Part shown: positions 11,391-20,642 of the stretch, in pieces
Layout: each line of letters opens with the position of its first letter
How positions within the stretch are numbered: position 1 is the first letter of the stretch
Assembly (NCBI GenBank): GCA_025937235.1
Contig: JAICRU010000010.1
Location: 1-53,471, forward strand
Direction: 5' to 3'
Length of the DNA: 53,471 nucleotides
From: Acidimicrobiia bacterium
Lineage (GTDB): Bacteria > Actinomycetota > Acidimicrobiia > Spongiisociales > ZC4RG35
Made by a program: the position numbers and the translations under genes
The notes under the pieces: generated by a model
Databases searched by the model: none
Told to the model about the DNA's origin: nothing
Seen by the model: the letters and a program-made list of their open reading frames with translations, nothing else

Positions 11391-13656
11391 CGCGGGCGGC
11401 GAGGCGCCGGGCCTCACGAACCTCGGCGGCAAATGCTCTCCGACGATCTGCCACACCTGGGGTGTCATCGAGGAGGCCCCGGTTGGAGGCGAGGCCCAGG
11501 GCCGACTTGAACAGAACCTGACTGGCGCTCTCACCCGAGATCAACTTCTGCTCGATCCGGTACATACGTGCCCGGGCGAGGCAAGCCTTGAGAAAAGGCC
11601 TCTCTTCGTACCTCCCCTTCATCGATTCCAGTTCGTCCCCGACCACCTGATAGGCATCGAGGATCGGGAGCACGGCCCAGTAGGCGACCAGGGGGCCGAG
11701 CTCGGCCTGGACCTCGCCCGCCCCGGTGGTCACCAGCACCCGGTCCCAACCGGGGACGTCGATGGCGATGTCCGCTTCGATCGCATCCAGGAACTCCTCC
11801 TTCTCCGGGAAGAAGAACTCGAACTTGAGCAGGTCCCTGAATCCGAGCAGCTCGTCCCTGACCCGCTCGGGGACGTCATCGCCGCGGTCGGCCGCCTGTC
11901 CGATCGCCATCTCTGCCAGGGCGCGGTTCACGAAGAAGTGAACGATCACGTTGCGGTAATACGAGATCCGGATCATCTGGTCCTCGTCGAGCCAGAAGAC
12001 CCGTCGTCCCAGCGCCTCATGACTGCTCACGTTGCCGTGCTCGGCTAGCCAGTCCAGGATGGCCGAGACCCGGGTCGGATCCCTCAGGTCGGCGTCTTCG
12101 GTGGTGGGGAGGTCTCGCGCAGTGGCGAACTCAGTCATCCGGGTCGTCACTTCGGCGAGCTGGCCGGCCGACCGGGCCGTGCCCCTTGCCTCGAGCAGTG
12201 CCAGGCTCACCAGGGCGGTGGGGGTGATCGGGGTGACCTGTCCGATCCGGTACATGACCTCGAACGCGAGCTTTTGTAGACCGATGGAGGTCTCGTCCTC
12301 CCCACCGGCAACCCCGACCATGGCGCGGGCCGAGACGGGCTGGCCGAAGCGGATGTGGATGTCGCCGTATCGGCGGCGTAGCGACCGGACGGCCCTGAGC
12401 ATCCAGCCCAATGACTCCTTCTCCTTGTCGTTGCCTTGAGCCTCCCTCGCGTAGTCGGGGACGTCCTGGATCTGGTCGTAGGCGATGGATACCGGGATGA
12501 GCTGGAGGTCCGCGGCTTTCCCCCGGTGCAGCGAGTCGACCACGTAGCTGAGCAAGCCCAGGCGGGGTGGCAGCATCTTGCCCGAGCGGGAGCGCCCCCC
12601 CTCCATGTACCACTCCAGGGGGAAGCGCTTCTCTATCAGGTAGTCGAGATAGGAGCGCAACACGACCTTGTAGAGCGGGTTGTCCTTGAAGCTACGTCTT
12701 ATGAAGAAGACACCGGTTCGCCGCACCAGTGGACCGACCGGGAAGAAGTTGAGGTTGACCCCGCCCGCGGTGTGGTTGGGAGGGAAGTCGTTCTCCCAGA
12801 GCATGAACTGGAGGCTGAGTCGGTCGAGATTGGAGCGATGGGCGGGGAGGAAGATGAGTGGATCGCCGTCACCGAGAGCGGCAAGCATCTTCACGTCGTC
12901 CTCCGAGTACTTGATGTCGCCGTATCCCTGGCTGTAGAGCTTGTGGATCGCGTTTGCGATGAGGTCGATCACGAACGGTGAGTGAGTGGCTGCGATCTCA
13001 CGCAGGTAGCGCTCCGCCTTCTCCCGTGCCGCGGCCCGGGGCATCGCCGTCTCGGCCGCGACACCGTCGACAGCCTGTAGGAACTCACGACGGGACAAGA
13101 TCGCCTCTGGGACGAAGCGGGGGATCTTGTAGCGGTTGCCCACCAGCCTCCGCTCGGCCCGGTCGAGGGTGAGCCATGCCCTCCGGGTGACGTAACTCGA
13201 CAACGGGTCCACCTGGCCGGACGTCTGATAGTCCGCGGCCAGGGCCGAGGCGTGCTCGCCGAGGGCAGCGATGAGACGAACTCGACCTGGGCGCGCCAAC
13301 CTGATCCATCTCGCCCTGATACCCCGCGGATCGCGGGCGTCGCCGGGTCTCAGCGCATCCCACCAGCTGACGGCCCTCCGACCCCGTTTGAGGGGGGCGA
13401 GCCAGATCACACGGAGCGGGATGAGATACGGGTCGTCCGGAGCATTCAGCTCCGCAGTCAGCGCTGCGGGGTCACCACCTTTGCCCCGGCGAGACGAGGT
13501 GATCCGGATGGTGGTCGACCCCGCGCCCCCCTCCTGGGTGAGCCAGTTGGCGAGCATCGCTGCCTCGAAGTCTGAGGCGGCGTCGAGCAGATATACGTGG
13601 CGCGAGCCCTCCGCCGCGGTGAGGACTGGAGTGGGCTCCGACGGTTTTCTGGCCAC
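11383..13656 (-). CDS. plsB: Glycerol-3-phosphate acyltransferase, PlsB-like
   Basis: A 757-residue protein of the PlsB/GPAT family, which adds an acyl chain to the sn-1 position of glycerol 3-phosphate at the inner membrane. The acyltransferase motif I is HRSNLD at about residue 270, and the substrate motif EGGRSRSGK lies near 350. The length fits actinobacterial PlsB-like proteins, and the N- and C-terminal parts outside the acyltransferase core are helical. The start is GTG, with TAGAGT 6 nt upstream and no Shine-Dalgarno, suggesting a leaderless transcript. The plsX gene elsewhere in this window provides an alternative acyl-phosphate route, but its partner PlsY is not seen here. Confidence 0.9.
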   Translation of the reverse strand: MARKPSEPTPVLTAAEGSRHVYLLDAASDFEAAMLANWLTQEGGAGSTTIRITSSRRGKGGDPAALTAELNAPDDPYLIPLRVIWLAPLKRGRRAVSWWDALRPGDARDPRGIRARWIRLARPGRVRLIAALGEHASALAADYQTSGQVDPLSSYVTRRAWLTLDRAERRLVGNRYKIPRFVPEAILSRREFLQAVDGVAAETAMPRAAAREKAERYLREIAATHSPFVIDLIANAIHKLYSQGYGDIKYSEDDVKMLAALGDGDPLIFLPAHRSNLDRLSLQFMLWENDFPPNHTAGGVNLNFFPVGPLVRRTGVFFIRRSFKDNPLYKVVLRSYLDYLIEKRFPLEWYMEGGRSRSGKMLPPRLGLLSYVVDSLHRGKAADLQLIPVSIAYDQIQDVPDYAREAQGNDKEKESLGWMLRAVRSLRRRYGDIHIRFGQPVSARAMVGVAGGEDETSIGLQKLAFEVMYRIGQVTPITPTALVSLALLEARGTARSAGQLAEVTTRMTEFATARDLPTTEDADLRDPTRVSAILDWLAEHGNVSSHEALGRRVFWLDEDQMIRISYYRNVIVHFFVNRALAEMAIGQAADRGDDVPERVRDELLGFRDLLKFEFFFPEKEEFLDAIEADIAIDVPGWDRVLVTTGAGEVQAELGPLVAYWAVLPILDAYQVVGDELESMKGRYEERPFLKACLARARMYRIEQKLISGESASQVLFKSALGLASNRGLLDDTPGVADRRRAFAAEVREARRLAARGL

Positions 13657-13662
13657 CGCTTC

Positions 13663-13668
13663 ACTCTA
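13663..13668 (-). promoter_or_regulatory. Putative leaderless -10 box (TAGAGT) of plsB
   Basis: On the minus strand TAGAGT lies 6 nt before the GTG start at 13656, with no ribosome-binding site between them. It overlaps the alternative ATG of the divergent dtd gene, which favours the later dtd start. Confidence 0.35.
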
Positions 13669-13691
13669 TGTGGCTGCCACAATCGCCACCC

Positions 13692-14147
13692 TTGCGAATC
13701 GTGCTTCAACGTGTCAGCCGTGCCACGGTCACCGTGGATGGTTCCGTCGCCGGTTCCATCGGCCCCGGTCTGCTGCTGCTGGTCGGGATCGAGCCTTCTG
13801 ACACTGATGAAGACGTGGACCAAGCCGCGGAGAAGGTGGTGAACATGAGAGTCTTCCCGGATGGTCAGGGGCGGATGAACATGTCGTTGCTCGACAGCGG
13901 CGGATCCGCCCTCGTGGTCAGTCAGTTCACCCTGCTCGGTGACGTTCGAAAGGGCCGTCGCCCGTCGTACGGGGGTGCTGCTTCACCCGAGTTGGCCGAG
14001 CCGATGGTAGGTCGCATGGTCGAACGGCTCCGGGCGGCTGGTGTTCACACGGAATCGGGCGTCTTCGGCGCAGCCATGGAGGTGGAGCTGGTCAACTCGG
14101 GCCCGGTGACCCTGGTAATGAAGGTCAACGAAGGGAAGGTGCTTTGA
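13692..14147 (+). CDS. dtd: D-aminoacyl-tRNA deacylase
   Basis: A 151-residue homodimeric enzyme that removes D-amino acids (and glycine) from mischarged tRNAs. It contains the family motifs SQFTLLGDV and, near the C-terminus, NSGPVT, the bacterial form of the Gly-cisPro/NxGPVT signature. I placed the start at the TTG at 13692 because it gives the family's usual N-terminus (M-R-I-V-L-Q-R-V). An in-frame ATG at 13668 would add eight residues, but it overlaps the putative plsB promoter box. Divergent from plsB, and its end overlaps a degraded opposing reading frame. Confidence 0.9.
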   Translation: MRIVLQRVSRATVTVDGSVAGSIGPGLLLLVGIEPSDTDEDVDQAAEKVVNMRVFPDGQGRMNMSLLDSGGSALVVSQFTLLGDVRKGRRPSYGGAASPELAEPMVGRMVERLRAAGVHTESGVFGAAMEVELVNSGPVTLVMKVNEGKVL

Positions 14148-14356
14148 GTCGCGTCCGTGCGTCGCGCCATTGTCGCGGCCCGATGATCATGCCCAAGCCG
14201 AGGATCTGGACCACATAGCCCGGTTTGATCGATCCCCCAGAAGGCGTGGATCCCGAGACGCTCCCACGCCAGGGCCAGGACCAGATGAACCCCTAGGTGA
14301 TCAGGCTCCCCATGCCGAACCCCCCACAACTTCCCCAGCCAGACTGCCGTCCGCAC
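14125..14356 (-). pseudogene. Possible frameshifted small membrane protein
   Basis: Between dtd and adnB the minus strand reads HLGVHLVLALAWERLGIHAFWG in one frame. It continues plausibly in another frame as PGYVVQILGLGMIIGPRQWR and stops at 14125, overlapping the end of dtd by 23 bp. Both pieces look like membrane helices followed by a basic end. I know no family match. The two-frame reading could be chance in high-GC DNA. Confidence 0.22.
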
Positions 14357-14389
14357 CGAGATAGCCCGCTCCGGCAGGGACGAGGGCTG

Positions 14390-17300
14390 TCACCCGCCCA
14401 TTTCCCGACGGCCCTCCGGGCAGAAGCGGAGGAAGTCACAGCTCGCGCACCAGGTGCCCGGGGCGGGCTCGAAGCCCTCGCGCTCGATCCCGTCCGTGAG
14501 GTTCTCGATCTCGAGCGCGGCCGCCTCGCGCCAGGCTCGGTCTGCCTTCTCGGTGTGAACGTCGAGCCCCCCGCCGAGATAGGCGAAGCTCACATCGATC
14601 TCCCGGGGGCCATCGATGCCGAAGTCGAACCGATCGGCGGCGAGGGCGTACGCCTGGAGCTGGACCAGGCGGGCCGGCTCATCCCGTCTTCGACCGCTCT
14701 TGAAGTCCACGATCTCCCAATTCCCATCTTGTTCGTAGATGGCGTCGATGCGGCCCCTCACCTCGTAGTCGCTCTCGGTGCGGAGCGTGAAAGGCGCTTC
14801 GATGAGGGCGGCCGGCTGGATGGCGAATCGAGAGTCGAGGAACGCTTTGAAGCCACCGCTGCCTTCGGCCTCGTCCATGGCGTCGTAGAGACCTGGCTCG
14901 AAGTCGTCGAAGGGGATCTGCCCTCGTTGGTGGAGCTCGATCCGCCTGTGCAGATCGGTGCCGGCGATGGCGGCAGGATTGCGCCGGCGGGGAAGCGGGT
15001 CGATCTCGGACCAGAAGAAGCGCTTCGGGCACTGGGCATAGGTGACCAGCCCTGTGACCGAGACCACCCGGCTCTTCTCGGGAGCGATCTCTATGAGGCC
15101 GGCCGCATCCAGGTCGAACAATGACCGGGTGATGGTCTCGACTCGCTGCTCGAAGGGCTCGGCGACATCGTGGGCCAGGGCCGTCGCCCTCAACGCATGC
15201 TCGTCGGCGACCGCCCTCCTGATCGCCCCCTCCCACCCATCCTCGAACAACGGGTCGGGTGAAGCCCCGGTAGCAGCGAAGCGGAGCAAGGGGGGTCGGG
15301 GCGGCTCGTCGGCATGGCCCTCGTTGCGATTGAGCGGGTGCTGTTCGACCAGGTCGAACAGCTCGGACGGCGTCTTGGCATTGACGGTGGGCTCCGGCAG
15401 CCCGTACCAATAGGAGCCGGTCAGGATCAAGATCCGACGCGCCCTGGTCGCGGCGACATAGGCGACTCGCCATTCTCCGAGGTCGTTCTGATTGCGAAAG
15501 AAGTCCATCCGTTCCTTCTCGTCGGCTGGCATGTCGGCGAGGGCCTCGTCGATTCGGAGGTCGGGAGGAAGGAACTGAGGGAATCGCACCGGGTCGGGGA
15601 AGGGCCCCCCCTTGACCGGGAAATTCTTCTCGGTGACCGCCGGGATCGCCACGACATCCCACTCGAGGCCCTTGGCCCGGTGCACCGTGACCAGCGTCAC
15701 GGCTTCCTCCCCGGAGAGGTGGGCGGAGTCGAGCTCCTCGGCTGGCTCGTCTTCCATCGCCTCGAGGTAGTCGAGGAACGCCGCCAGTGAGGGTCGTCCC
15801 CTCAACGGGCTCCACTCCTCGGCGAGGTCGAGCAGCCGGTAGAGGTTCAGCCTGGCCGTCATTCGCTGGTTGGGCGGCAGGGACTCGACGTCCTGCCAGG
15901 CGCGGGTGCGGTCGAGGACGAGCCGGCAGACCTCCACCAGGCTGGCGCCCTGGCTCTCGCTGAGGATGTCCCGGTAGATGCCGACGAAATGTTGCAGCCC
16001 TGCCCTCGCCTCGGGGCGCAGGTCTTCGATATGATCGACCTGCTCGATCGCCTCGAGCACGCTCAGGCCCGGGACACTGTCGGCGTCCATGTGCTCGGAG
16101 CGCATGCCGCCCAGCCAGGTCGTGAGCGGTGCGATGTCGGCGAAGCCCAGGCGGTAACGACTGCCAAACAGGATCTGGACCAGCGAAGGAGAGTGCTCGG
16201 GTCGCTCGATCACAGTGAGCCAGGCACGAAGGTCGGCGACTTCGGGCACGGAGAGCAGGCCGCCCAGGTTGGCCACCTCGACCGGTATGTCGTGACGAGC
16301 CATGGAATCGACGACGATGGCGAAGTCCCGGTTCTTCCTGAACAACACGGCCATCTCCGACCAGGGTGTGCCTGCCTGGTGCAGCGCCTCGAACTTGCGG
16401 GCGATCCAGTCGGCCTCGGCGACGGCATCGGCGGCCCAGTGGGTGATCACCTCACCTCTGGCTTCCGGGTCATGCGAGACGAGGTCCTCGGCTGCCGGGT
16501 TGGCGCGTCGACGAATCAGATTGGCCACCTGCAGGATCTCGGGCGCGGATCGGCGGTTCAGGGTGAGCGCCCCGTGACGAGCCGGGGTGCCATCGCTGCT
16601 CGGGAAGTGGCTGGGGAAGAGCTCGAAGTTCTCGGCAGAGGCGCCCCGCCATTCGTAGATGGTCTGGTCTTCGTCACCGACCGCTATCACCGGGAACCCA
16701 CTGCCCCGGGATGGGCCGAACAACGTCGTGAGCAGCACCCGCTGAGCTGGATTGGTGTCCTGGTACTCATCGAGGATGAGCGCCTGGTAACGCCCACGGA
16801 TCTCAGTCACCAGCTCGGGGTGGTCGCTGAGGATGCGGGTCGAAAGGGTGACGAGGTCGGAGTAGTCGACGACGCCTAGCCGCCGTTTGTCGTCGTCATA
16901 TCGGCGCAAGGTGTCCAGCATCTCCGCCCTCGTTGCCCACACGTCGTCCGCGAGGTCGACATGTGCAGCGAGATCATCGGGGGTGAGGAGATGATCTCCC
17001 ATCCGGTCACCCAGGGTTCGAATCCTGTCCAGACCGTGCAGGTTGGTGATGTCGAGATGGGCATACGAGGTCTGGTGATAGGTCTCCCCAAGGATCTGAC
17101 GGGAGAAGGTCGGGGTGATCACCCGGAGCCTGGTGTCGACTCCGGCCAGGGCTCCGAACTCGGACAGGATCTGGGCGGCAAAGCCGTGATAGGTGTGGAT
17201 CTCGGCCTGGCGACCTTCCTCCATCGCCTCGCCCAGGTAGGTCTTGACCCGGTCTGCCAGCTCGTAGGCTGCCTTGTTCGTGAACGTTATGCCGAGGATC

Positions 17301-17455
17301 CGCTCAGGCTCGATCCCGTGGTTCTGCACCAGGTTGGCAATCACCAGGGCCACTGTCGTCGTCTTGCCGGTGCCGGCCCCGGCCCGGATCCTGATCGTCT
17401 CCAGACCGAGGTCGAGCACCGCCATCTGCTCAGGGGAGGGATCCACCCGGCTCAT
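14390..17455 (-). CDS. adnB: AdnB-like helicase-nuclease subunit (UvrD/RecB hybrid)
   Basis: A 1021-residue protein with an SF1 helicase motor followed by a RecB-type nuclease. Walker A is AGAGTGKTT at about residue 25, motif II is LILDEYQDT, motif III has GDEDQTIYEWRGA, motif V is HRAKGLEWD and motif VI is AATRARRI. The C-terminal nuclease shows GRIDAI, then IVDFKSG, the D/DxK active site. Four cysteines (one in YAQCPKRFFW and three in WCASCDFLRFC) frame the nuclease, as in Fe-S AddB/AdnAB nucleases. With the adjacent upstream gene it forms the heterodimer that resects double-strand breaks in actinobacteria lacking RecBCD. Its ATG overlaps the adnA stop. Confidence 0.88.
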   Translation of the reverse strand: MSRVDPSPEQMAVLDLGLETIRIRAGAGTGKTTTVALVIANLVQNHGIEPERILGITFTNKAAYELADRVKTYLGEAMEEGRQAEIHTYHGFAAQILSEFGALAGVDTRLRVITPTFSRQILGETYHQTSYAHLDITNLHGLDRIRTLGDRMGDHLLTPDDLAAHVDLADDVWATRAEMLDTLRRYDDDKRRLGVVDYSDLVTLSTRILSDHPELVTEIRGRYQALILDEYQDTNPAQRVLLTTLFGPSRGSGFPVIAVGDEDQTIYEWRGASAENFELFPSHFPSSDGTPARHGALTLNRRSAPEILQVANLIRRRANPAAEDLVSHDPEARGEVITHWAADAVAEADWIARKFEALHQAGTPWSEMAVLFRKNRDFAIVVDSMARHDIPVEVANLGGLLSVPEVADLRAWLTVIERPEHSPSLVQILFGSRYRLGFADIAPLTTWLGGMRSEHMDADSVPGLSVLEAIEQVDHIEDLRPEARAGLQHFVGIYRDILSESQGASLVEVCRLVLDRTRAWQDVESLPPNQRMTARLNLYRLLDLAEEWSPLRGRPSLAAFLDYLEAMEDEPAEELDSAHLSGEEAVTLVTVHRAKGLEWDVVAIPAVTEKNFPVKGGPFPDPVRFPQFLPPDLRIDEALADMPADEKERMDFFRNQNDLGEWRVAYVAATRARRILILTGSYWYGLPEPTVNAKTPSELFDLVEQHPLNRNEGHADEPPRPPLLRFAATGASPDPLFEDGWEGAIRRAVADEHALRATALAHDVAEPFEQRVETITRSLFDLDAAGLIEIAPEKSRVVSVTGLVTYAQCPKRFFWSEIDPLPRRRNPAAIAGTDLHRRIELHQRGQIPFDDFEPGLYDAMDEAEGSGGFKAFLDSRFAIQPAALIEAPFTLRTESDYEVRGRIDAIYEQDGNWEIVDFKSGRRRDEPARLVQLQAYALAADRFDFGIDGPREIDVSFAYLGGGLDVHTEKADRAWREAAALEIENLTDGIEREGFEPAPGTWCASCDFLRFCPEGRREMGG

Positions 17456-20403
17456 GGCAGATAAGCCCCCTTGCCTTCGGTCCAGGCGGGACAGGAGAGT
17501 CGGAAGTCACAGCGCCGGCACAAGTCATTGACCCGCGGCACCCAGGCCTCGGCGACGATGGCGTGACTCACCGCCTCCAGCACCTCCATCACCTCGGGGA
17601 GCGCGTCCATGTCGAGCGACCGAATGGTCACCGACTTGGACTCATATCTGGGGAACCACATCTCGGCGCCATCCACCCTCTCATCGGTCTCCCCGCCCAC
17701 AGCCGTCGCGTAGAAGGCGAGCTGCAACGACTTCTTCGCATCCGGCACCCTCGGGGGGTTCCTCGTGGTCTTGTAGTCCACCACTTTCAGGCCCGCGGAA
17801 GTCCGTTCCAGTCGATCGATGACACCCACCCATCGCACACCGCCGATCTCGCTTTGGACCTGCTTCTCGAGGGCGATCGGCTCACCGTCCCCGGGCCAGG
17901 CGCCGTAGAGGCGGGTGATGGCGGCGCGGGCATGTTTCAGCCAGGCATCGTTGAGCTGAGGCGTGCCGAAATCCGCCTCCTTCCACACCTCTTCCAGGTG
18001 CCTGAGGGCATCTGCCAGGTCGGCATGCCGACGCCCGGTGCCGACCACCTCTCTCTCGGCCCCCTCCAGTGCGGCATGAACCAAGGTGCCCAGCTCGGCA
18101 TATGGCGAGAAGGTGTCGCTGAGCCGGAGTCTGCGCTCCAGGGCATAACGGCGGGGACAGGTGACATAGGAGTCGGCCTGACTGGGGGACAGCCTCACGT
18201 CGTCACCCAGGATGGGCCGATCCGGTCCGGCGGAAGGCACACCGGCGAATGCCATGGGGTCCCACCACGGGCCAGGGGGGCGGGCCAGCAGTTGTGCTGC
18301 GGCGAGACGCTCGTGCACAGGTGCCGCCGGGTCGAGCAACGTCCGTCTCAGCGCGATCTCGGCCTCGCTCATGGACACGGGTGGCCGGTCGACCTCGACG
18401 GGACGGCCGGGCACCGTGCCCGGCTCGGCCGCGGCGAGCAGGAACCGGGAAGGACGGCTCTCTCCCTGGTCGACACCCGCAGAGGTGGCGGTCCAGACCA
18501 CCTTCGACCGCGCCCTGGTCATCGCGGTGTACGCCAGCCTCATCTCCTCCTGGACCTGGAAGATGTGTTGTGCTTCGGGATTCGTGGTCCTCTCGGGCGA
18601 GAGGAGCTCCGGCCTGAGCATCCTTCGTCCCCGCCGCAGGTCGGGAAAGACACCTTCGACCGCGTTGGAGATATAGACGACGTCGAACTCGAGGCCCTTC
18701 GCCTGATGGAGGGTGGTGAGTGTCACCTGCTGTCGGGTGGGCCGATAGGGGAGGAGGGGGATCGACTCGATCCCTTCCTCGTCGGCATAGGCGAACACTT
18801 GCTCCAGGGTCACCGAGGGGTCACGCTCCGCCTGTCGCTCGAGCACCTGGGAGAAGGAGGTGAAGGCGAGTCTCCAATCCCGTCGCTCCGGGTCGAGGAC
18901 GACACCGTCGAGCTCGTCGATATGGGTCCACAGCTGCCAGAAGCCGTCGACTGCGGACACGGACACCGCCCACGACGGATCGTCGAGGAGGGCGGCGAGG
19001 CCGGGGTGCTCGGGGAGCTCACGGGCGAAGATCTCGGGCCACGAGGCCGAGCTGAGGCGCCGGCCGCGGACGATCTCCCTCTCCCGACCCAGGCTCAGCC
19101 CCATCAACGGGCCAAGGAGCAGTCGACGCACAGCCCGATCGGCGTCGGCAGCCTCACCGAGATGCTCCGGGGAGATGGGCCCCCCATGCCTGGCCACGGT
19201 CACGAGGTCCTGGATCATCCTCACCGCGGGATGCTCCACGAGTCGGGTCTCGGGTGAGTCGTGAGGCACGCTGCGACGGGCGAGGGCGCGGCTCAGCTCG
19301 TTGAGCATCTCGCGCTTGGAACGCACCAGCACCGCGATCGTCGCTGGGGTGCGTCCCCCGACCCTGATCTGATGTTCGATGTCGCGAGCGATCCAGTCGG
19401 CCTCCGCGGTCTCCTGGTCGAACACGTAGGTCTCGACCCGGCCGGCATGTGCCGCCGGCTGCACGTGCCCGGCCGCCCCGGGCAGATCCCCTGAGGACAC
19501 GATGCGCAACGCAGAGTCGAGCACGGCCGCCGGGACCCTCAGACTCCGTCCCAGGACGATCCGGCGTGCCCCGGGGTGGTCTTCGGAGAAGGCAGCGATG
19601 TTGCGCACCTCGGCGCCCCGGAACGAGTAGATCGATTGATAGGGGTCTCCGGCCACAGTGAGGTTTCCGTGGGAGTGTGCGAGGAGCCGGGCGATCTCGG
19701 CCTGCACCGGCGACGTGTCCTGATACTCGTCGACGAGCACATAGCGGAACGGTGCGACCAGCTCTTGTCCTTCCGGGCGGGCCAACAGCTGGGCCGTCGA
19801 CACCAGCAGTGTCGCATAGTCGGTGCGGCCGCTCTCGGCGAGCGTCTCCCGGTAACGGCGGAACAAGCCGGGGAGACCCTTCCAGTCTGCCCGGGATGCC
19901 GCCCTCTGCTCGAGGTCCGCGGGTGAGAGAAGGCGCTCCGAGCAGCGCATGAGGAAATCGGCGACCTCTCCGGCGAATGCCGGGCTACCCAGGATGCCGC
20001 GATAGAGGACGGGCCAGGTCAGGGGGTCCTCGTCGACGAGGAGCCGGCCAACCAGCGCGATCTGCTCGGGAGAGGTGAGGGGTATAGGCCGTTCCGACTC
20101 CGGCCCTGCTTCGAGAAGCCGCAGTGCCAGCGAATGGAAGGTGGAAGCGGCGATTTGCAGACCGCCGCCGCCTAGCGCCTCCTCGACCCTTCGTCTCACG
20201 TCGCCCGCCGCCCGCCGGGAGAAGGTGAGCAGGGCGACCTGTTCGCGACGCGCCAGGCCAGACTCGAGGAGGTGGCAGACACGTCGGACCAGGAACTCGG
20301 TCTTCCCGGTGCCCGGCCCGGCGACGACCAGCTGTGCTCCGTCGGTGTCGGCGAGGGCGGGGCCCCAGTCGTCCGGCTCGAGCCGGATCTCGTTCACTGA
20401 CAC
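17452..20403 (-). CDS. adnA: AdnA-like helicase-nuclease subunit (UvrD/RecB hybrid)
   Basis: A 983-residue partner of the next gene with the same two-part plan. Motor motifs: AGPGTGKTEF near residue 29, VLVDEYQDTSPVQ, AGDPYQSIYSFRGA, HQAKGLEFDVV and AMTRARSKV, all intact. The nuclease has GVIDRLER and VVDYKTT, and the four Fe-S cysteines are in VTCPRRYAL and LCRRCDFRLSC. The gene order adnA-adnB and the 4-bp overlap match the mycobacterial operon as I recall it. The start is GTG at 20403; the second GTG (at 20397) is an alternative. The small gene at 20420-20548 lies directly upstream. Confidence 0.88.
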   Translation of the reverse strand: MSVNEIRLEPDDWGPALADTDGAQLVVAGPGTGKTEFLVRRVCHLLESGLARREQVALLTFSRRAAGDVRRRVEEALGGGGLQIAASTFHSLALRLLEAGPESERPIPLTSPEQIALVGRLLVDEDPLTWPVLYRGILGSPAFAGEVADFLMRCSERLLSPADLEQRAASRADWKGLPGLFRRYRETLAESGRTDYATLLVSTAQLLARPEGQELVAPFRYVLVDEYQDTSPVQAEIARLLAHSHGNLTVAGDPYQSIYSFRGAEVRNIAAFSEDHPGARRIVLGRSLRVPAAVLDSALRIVSSGDLPGAAGHVQPAAHAGRVETYVFDQETAEADWIARDIEHQIRVGGRTPATIAVLVRSKREMLNELSRALARRSVPHDSPETRLVEHPAVRMIQDLVTVARHGGPISPEHLGEAADADRAVRRLLLGPLMGLSLGREREIVRGRRLSSASWPEIFARELPEHPGLAALLDDPSWAVSVSAVDGFWQLWTHIDELDGVVLDPERRDWRLAFTSFSQVLERQAERDPSVTLEQVFAYADEEGIESIPLLPYRPTRQQVTLTTLHQAKGLEFDVVYISNAVEGVFPDLRRGRRMLRPELLSPERTTNPEAQHIFQVQEEMRLAYTAMTRARSKVVWTATSAGVDQGESRPSRFLLAAAEPGTVPGRPVEVDRPPVSMSEAEIALRRTLLDPAAPVHERLAAAQLLARPPGPWWDPMAFAGVPSAGPDRPILGDDVRLSPSQADSYVTCPRRYALERRLRLSDTFSPYAELGTLVHAALEGAEREVVGTGRRHADLADALRHLEEVWKEADFGTPQLNDAWLKHARAAITRLYGAWPGDGEPIALEKQVQSEIGGVRWVGVIDRLERTSAGLKVVDYKTTRNPPRVPDAKKSLQLAFYATAVGGETDERVDGAEMWFPRYESKSVTIRSLDMDALPEVMEVLEAVSHAIVAEAWVPRVNDLCRRCDFRLSCPAWTEGKGAYLP

Positions 20404-20419
20404 GTCCTGATCGTAGGTT

Positions 20420-20548
20420 TCAGGCTGCCTCGGGAAGGCTGCGAACGACCTCGACCAGCTCGGCCTCGATGCCGTGCTCGGCCAGATAGGCCACGGGATC
20501 GGCGAAAGGGTCGATTGTCACCACGTGTGATGTCTCCAAAGTGCTCAT
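20420..20548 (-). CDS. Short uncharacterised acidic protein
   Basis: A 42-residue reading frame starting at an ATG (MSTLETSHVVTIDPFADP), ending 16 bp before adnA on the same strand. It is acidic and helical at the C-terminus (YLAEHGIEAELVEVVRSLPE). TATAGC occurs 9 nt before the ATG and could serve as a leaderless -10. There is no Shine-Dalgarno site. I do not recognise a family. The conserved-looking C-terminus and position make it a candidate small partner of adnAB, but it may be non-coding. Confidence 0.4.
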   Translation of the reverse strand: MSTLETSHVVTIDPFADPVAYLAEHGIEAELVEVVRSLPEAA

Positions 20549-20602
20549 ATCGGGCAAGCTATAGGCCGGGTGTGACACATTCCCCGGAGCGCCCCCGGGG
20601 CT

Positions 20603-20637
20603 TAGGATGCGCATACGTGCGCCTGCTTGAACGGAGG
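20603..20637 (+). promoter_or_regulatory. Putative promoter/operator and ribosome-binding site of the glutamate-type dehydrogenase gene
   Basis: TAGGAT (20603-20608) could be a -10 box. It is followed immediately by a perfect inverted repeat, GCGCA-TACG-TGCGC (20609-20622), that would cover the transcript start and could be an operator. GGAGG (20633-20637) lies 5 nt before the TTG start, which supports that unusual start codon. Confidence 0.4.
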
Positions 20638-20642
20638 CCGGG

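Noticed and set aside
17020-17045. GGGTTCGAATCC, resembling a tRNA T-loop
   Set aside because: It lies inside the adnB coding frame, and no acceptor stem or anticodon arm can be built around it.
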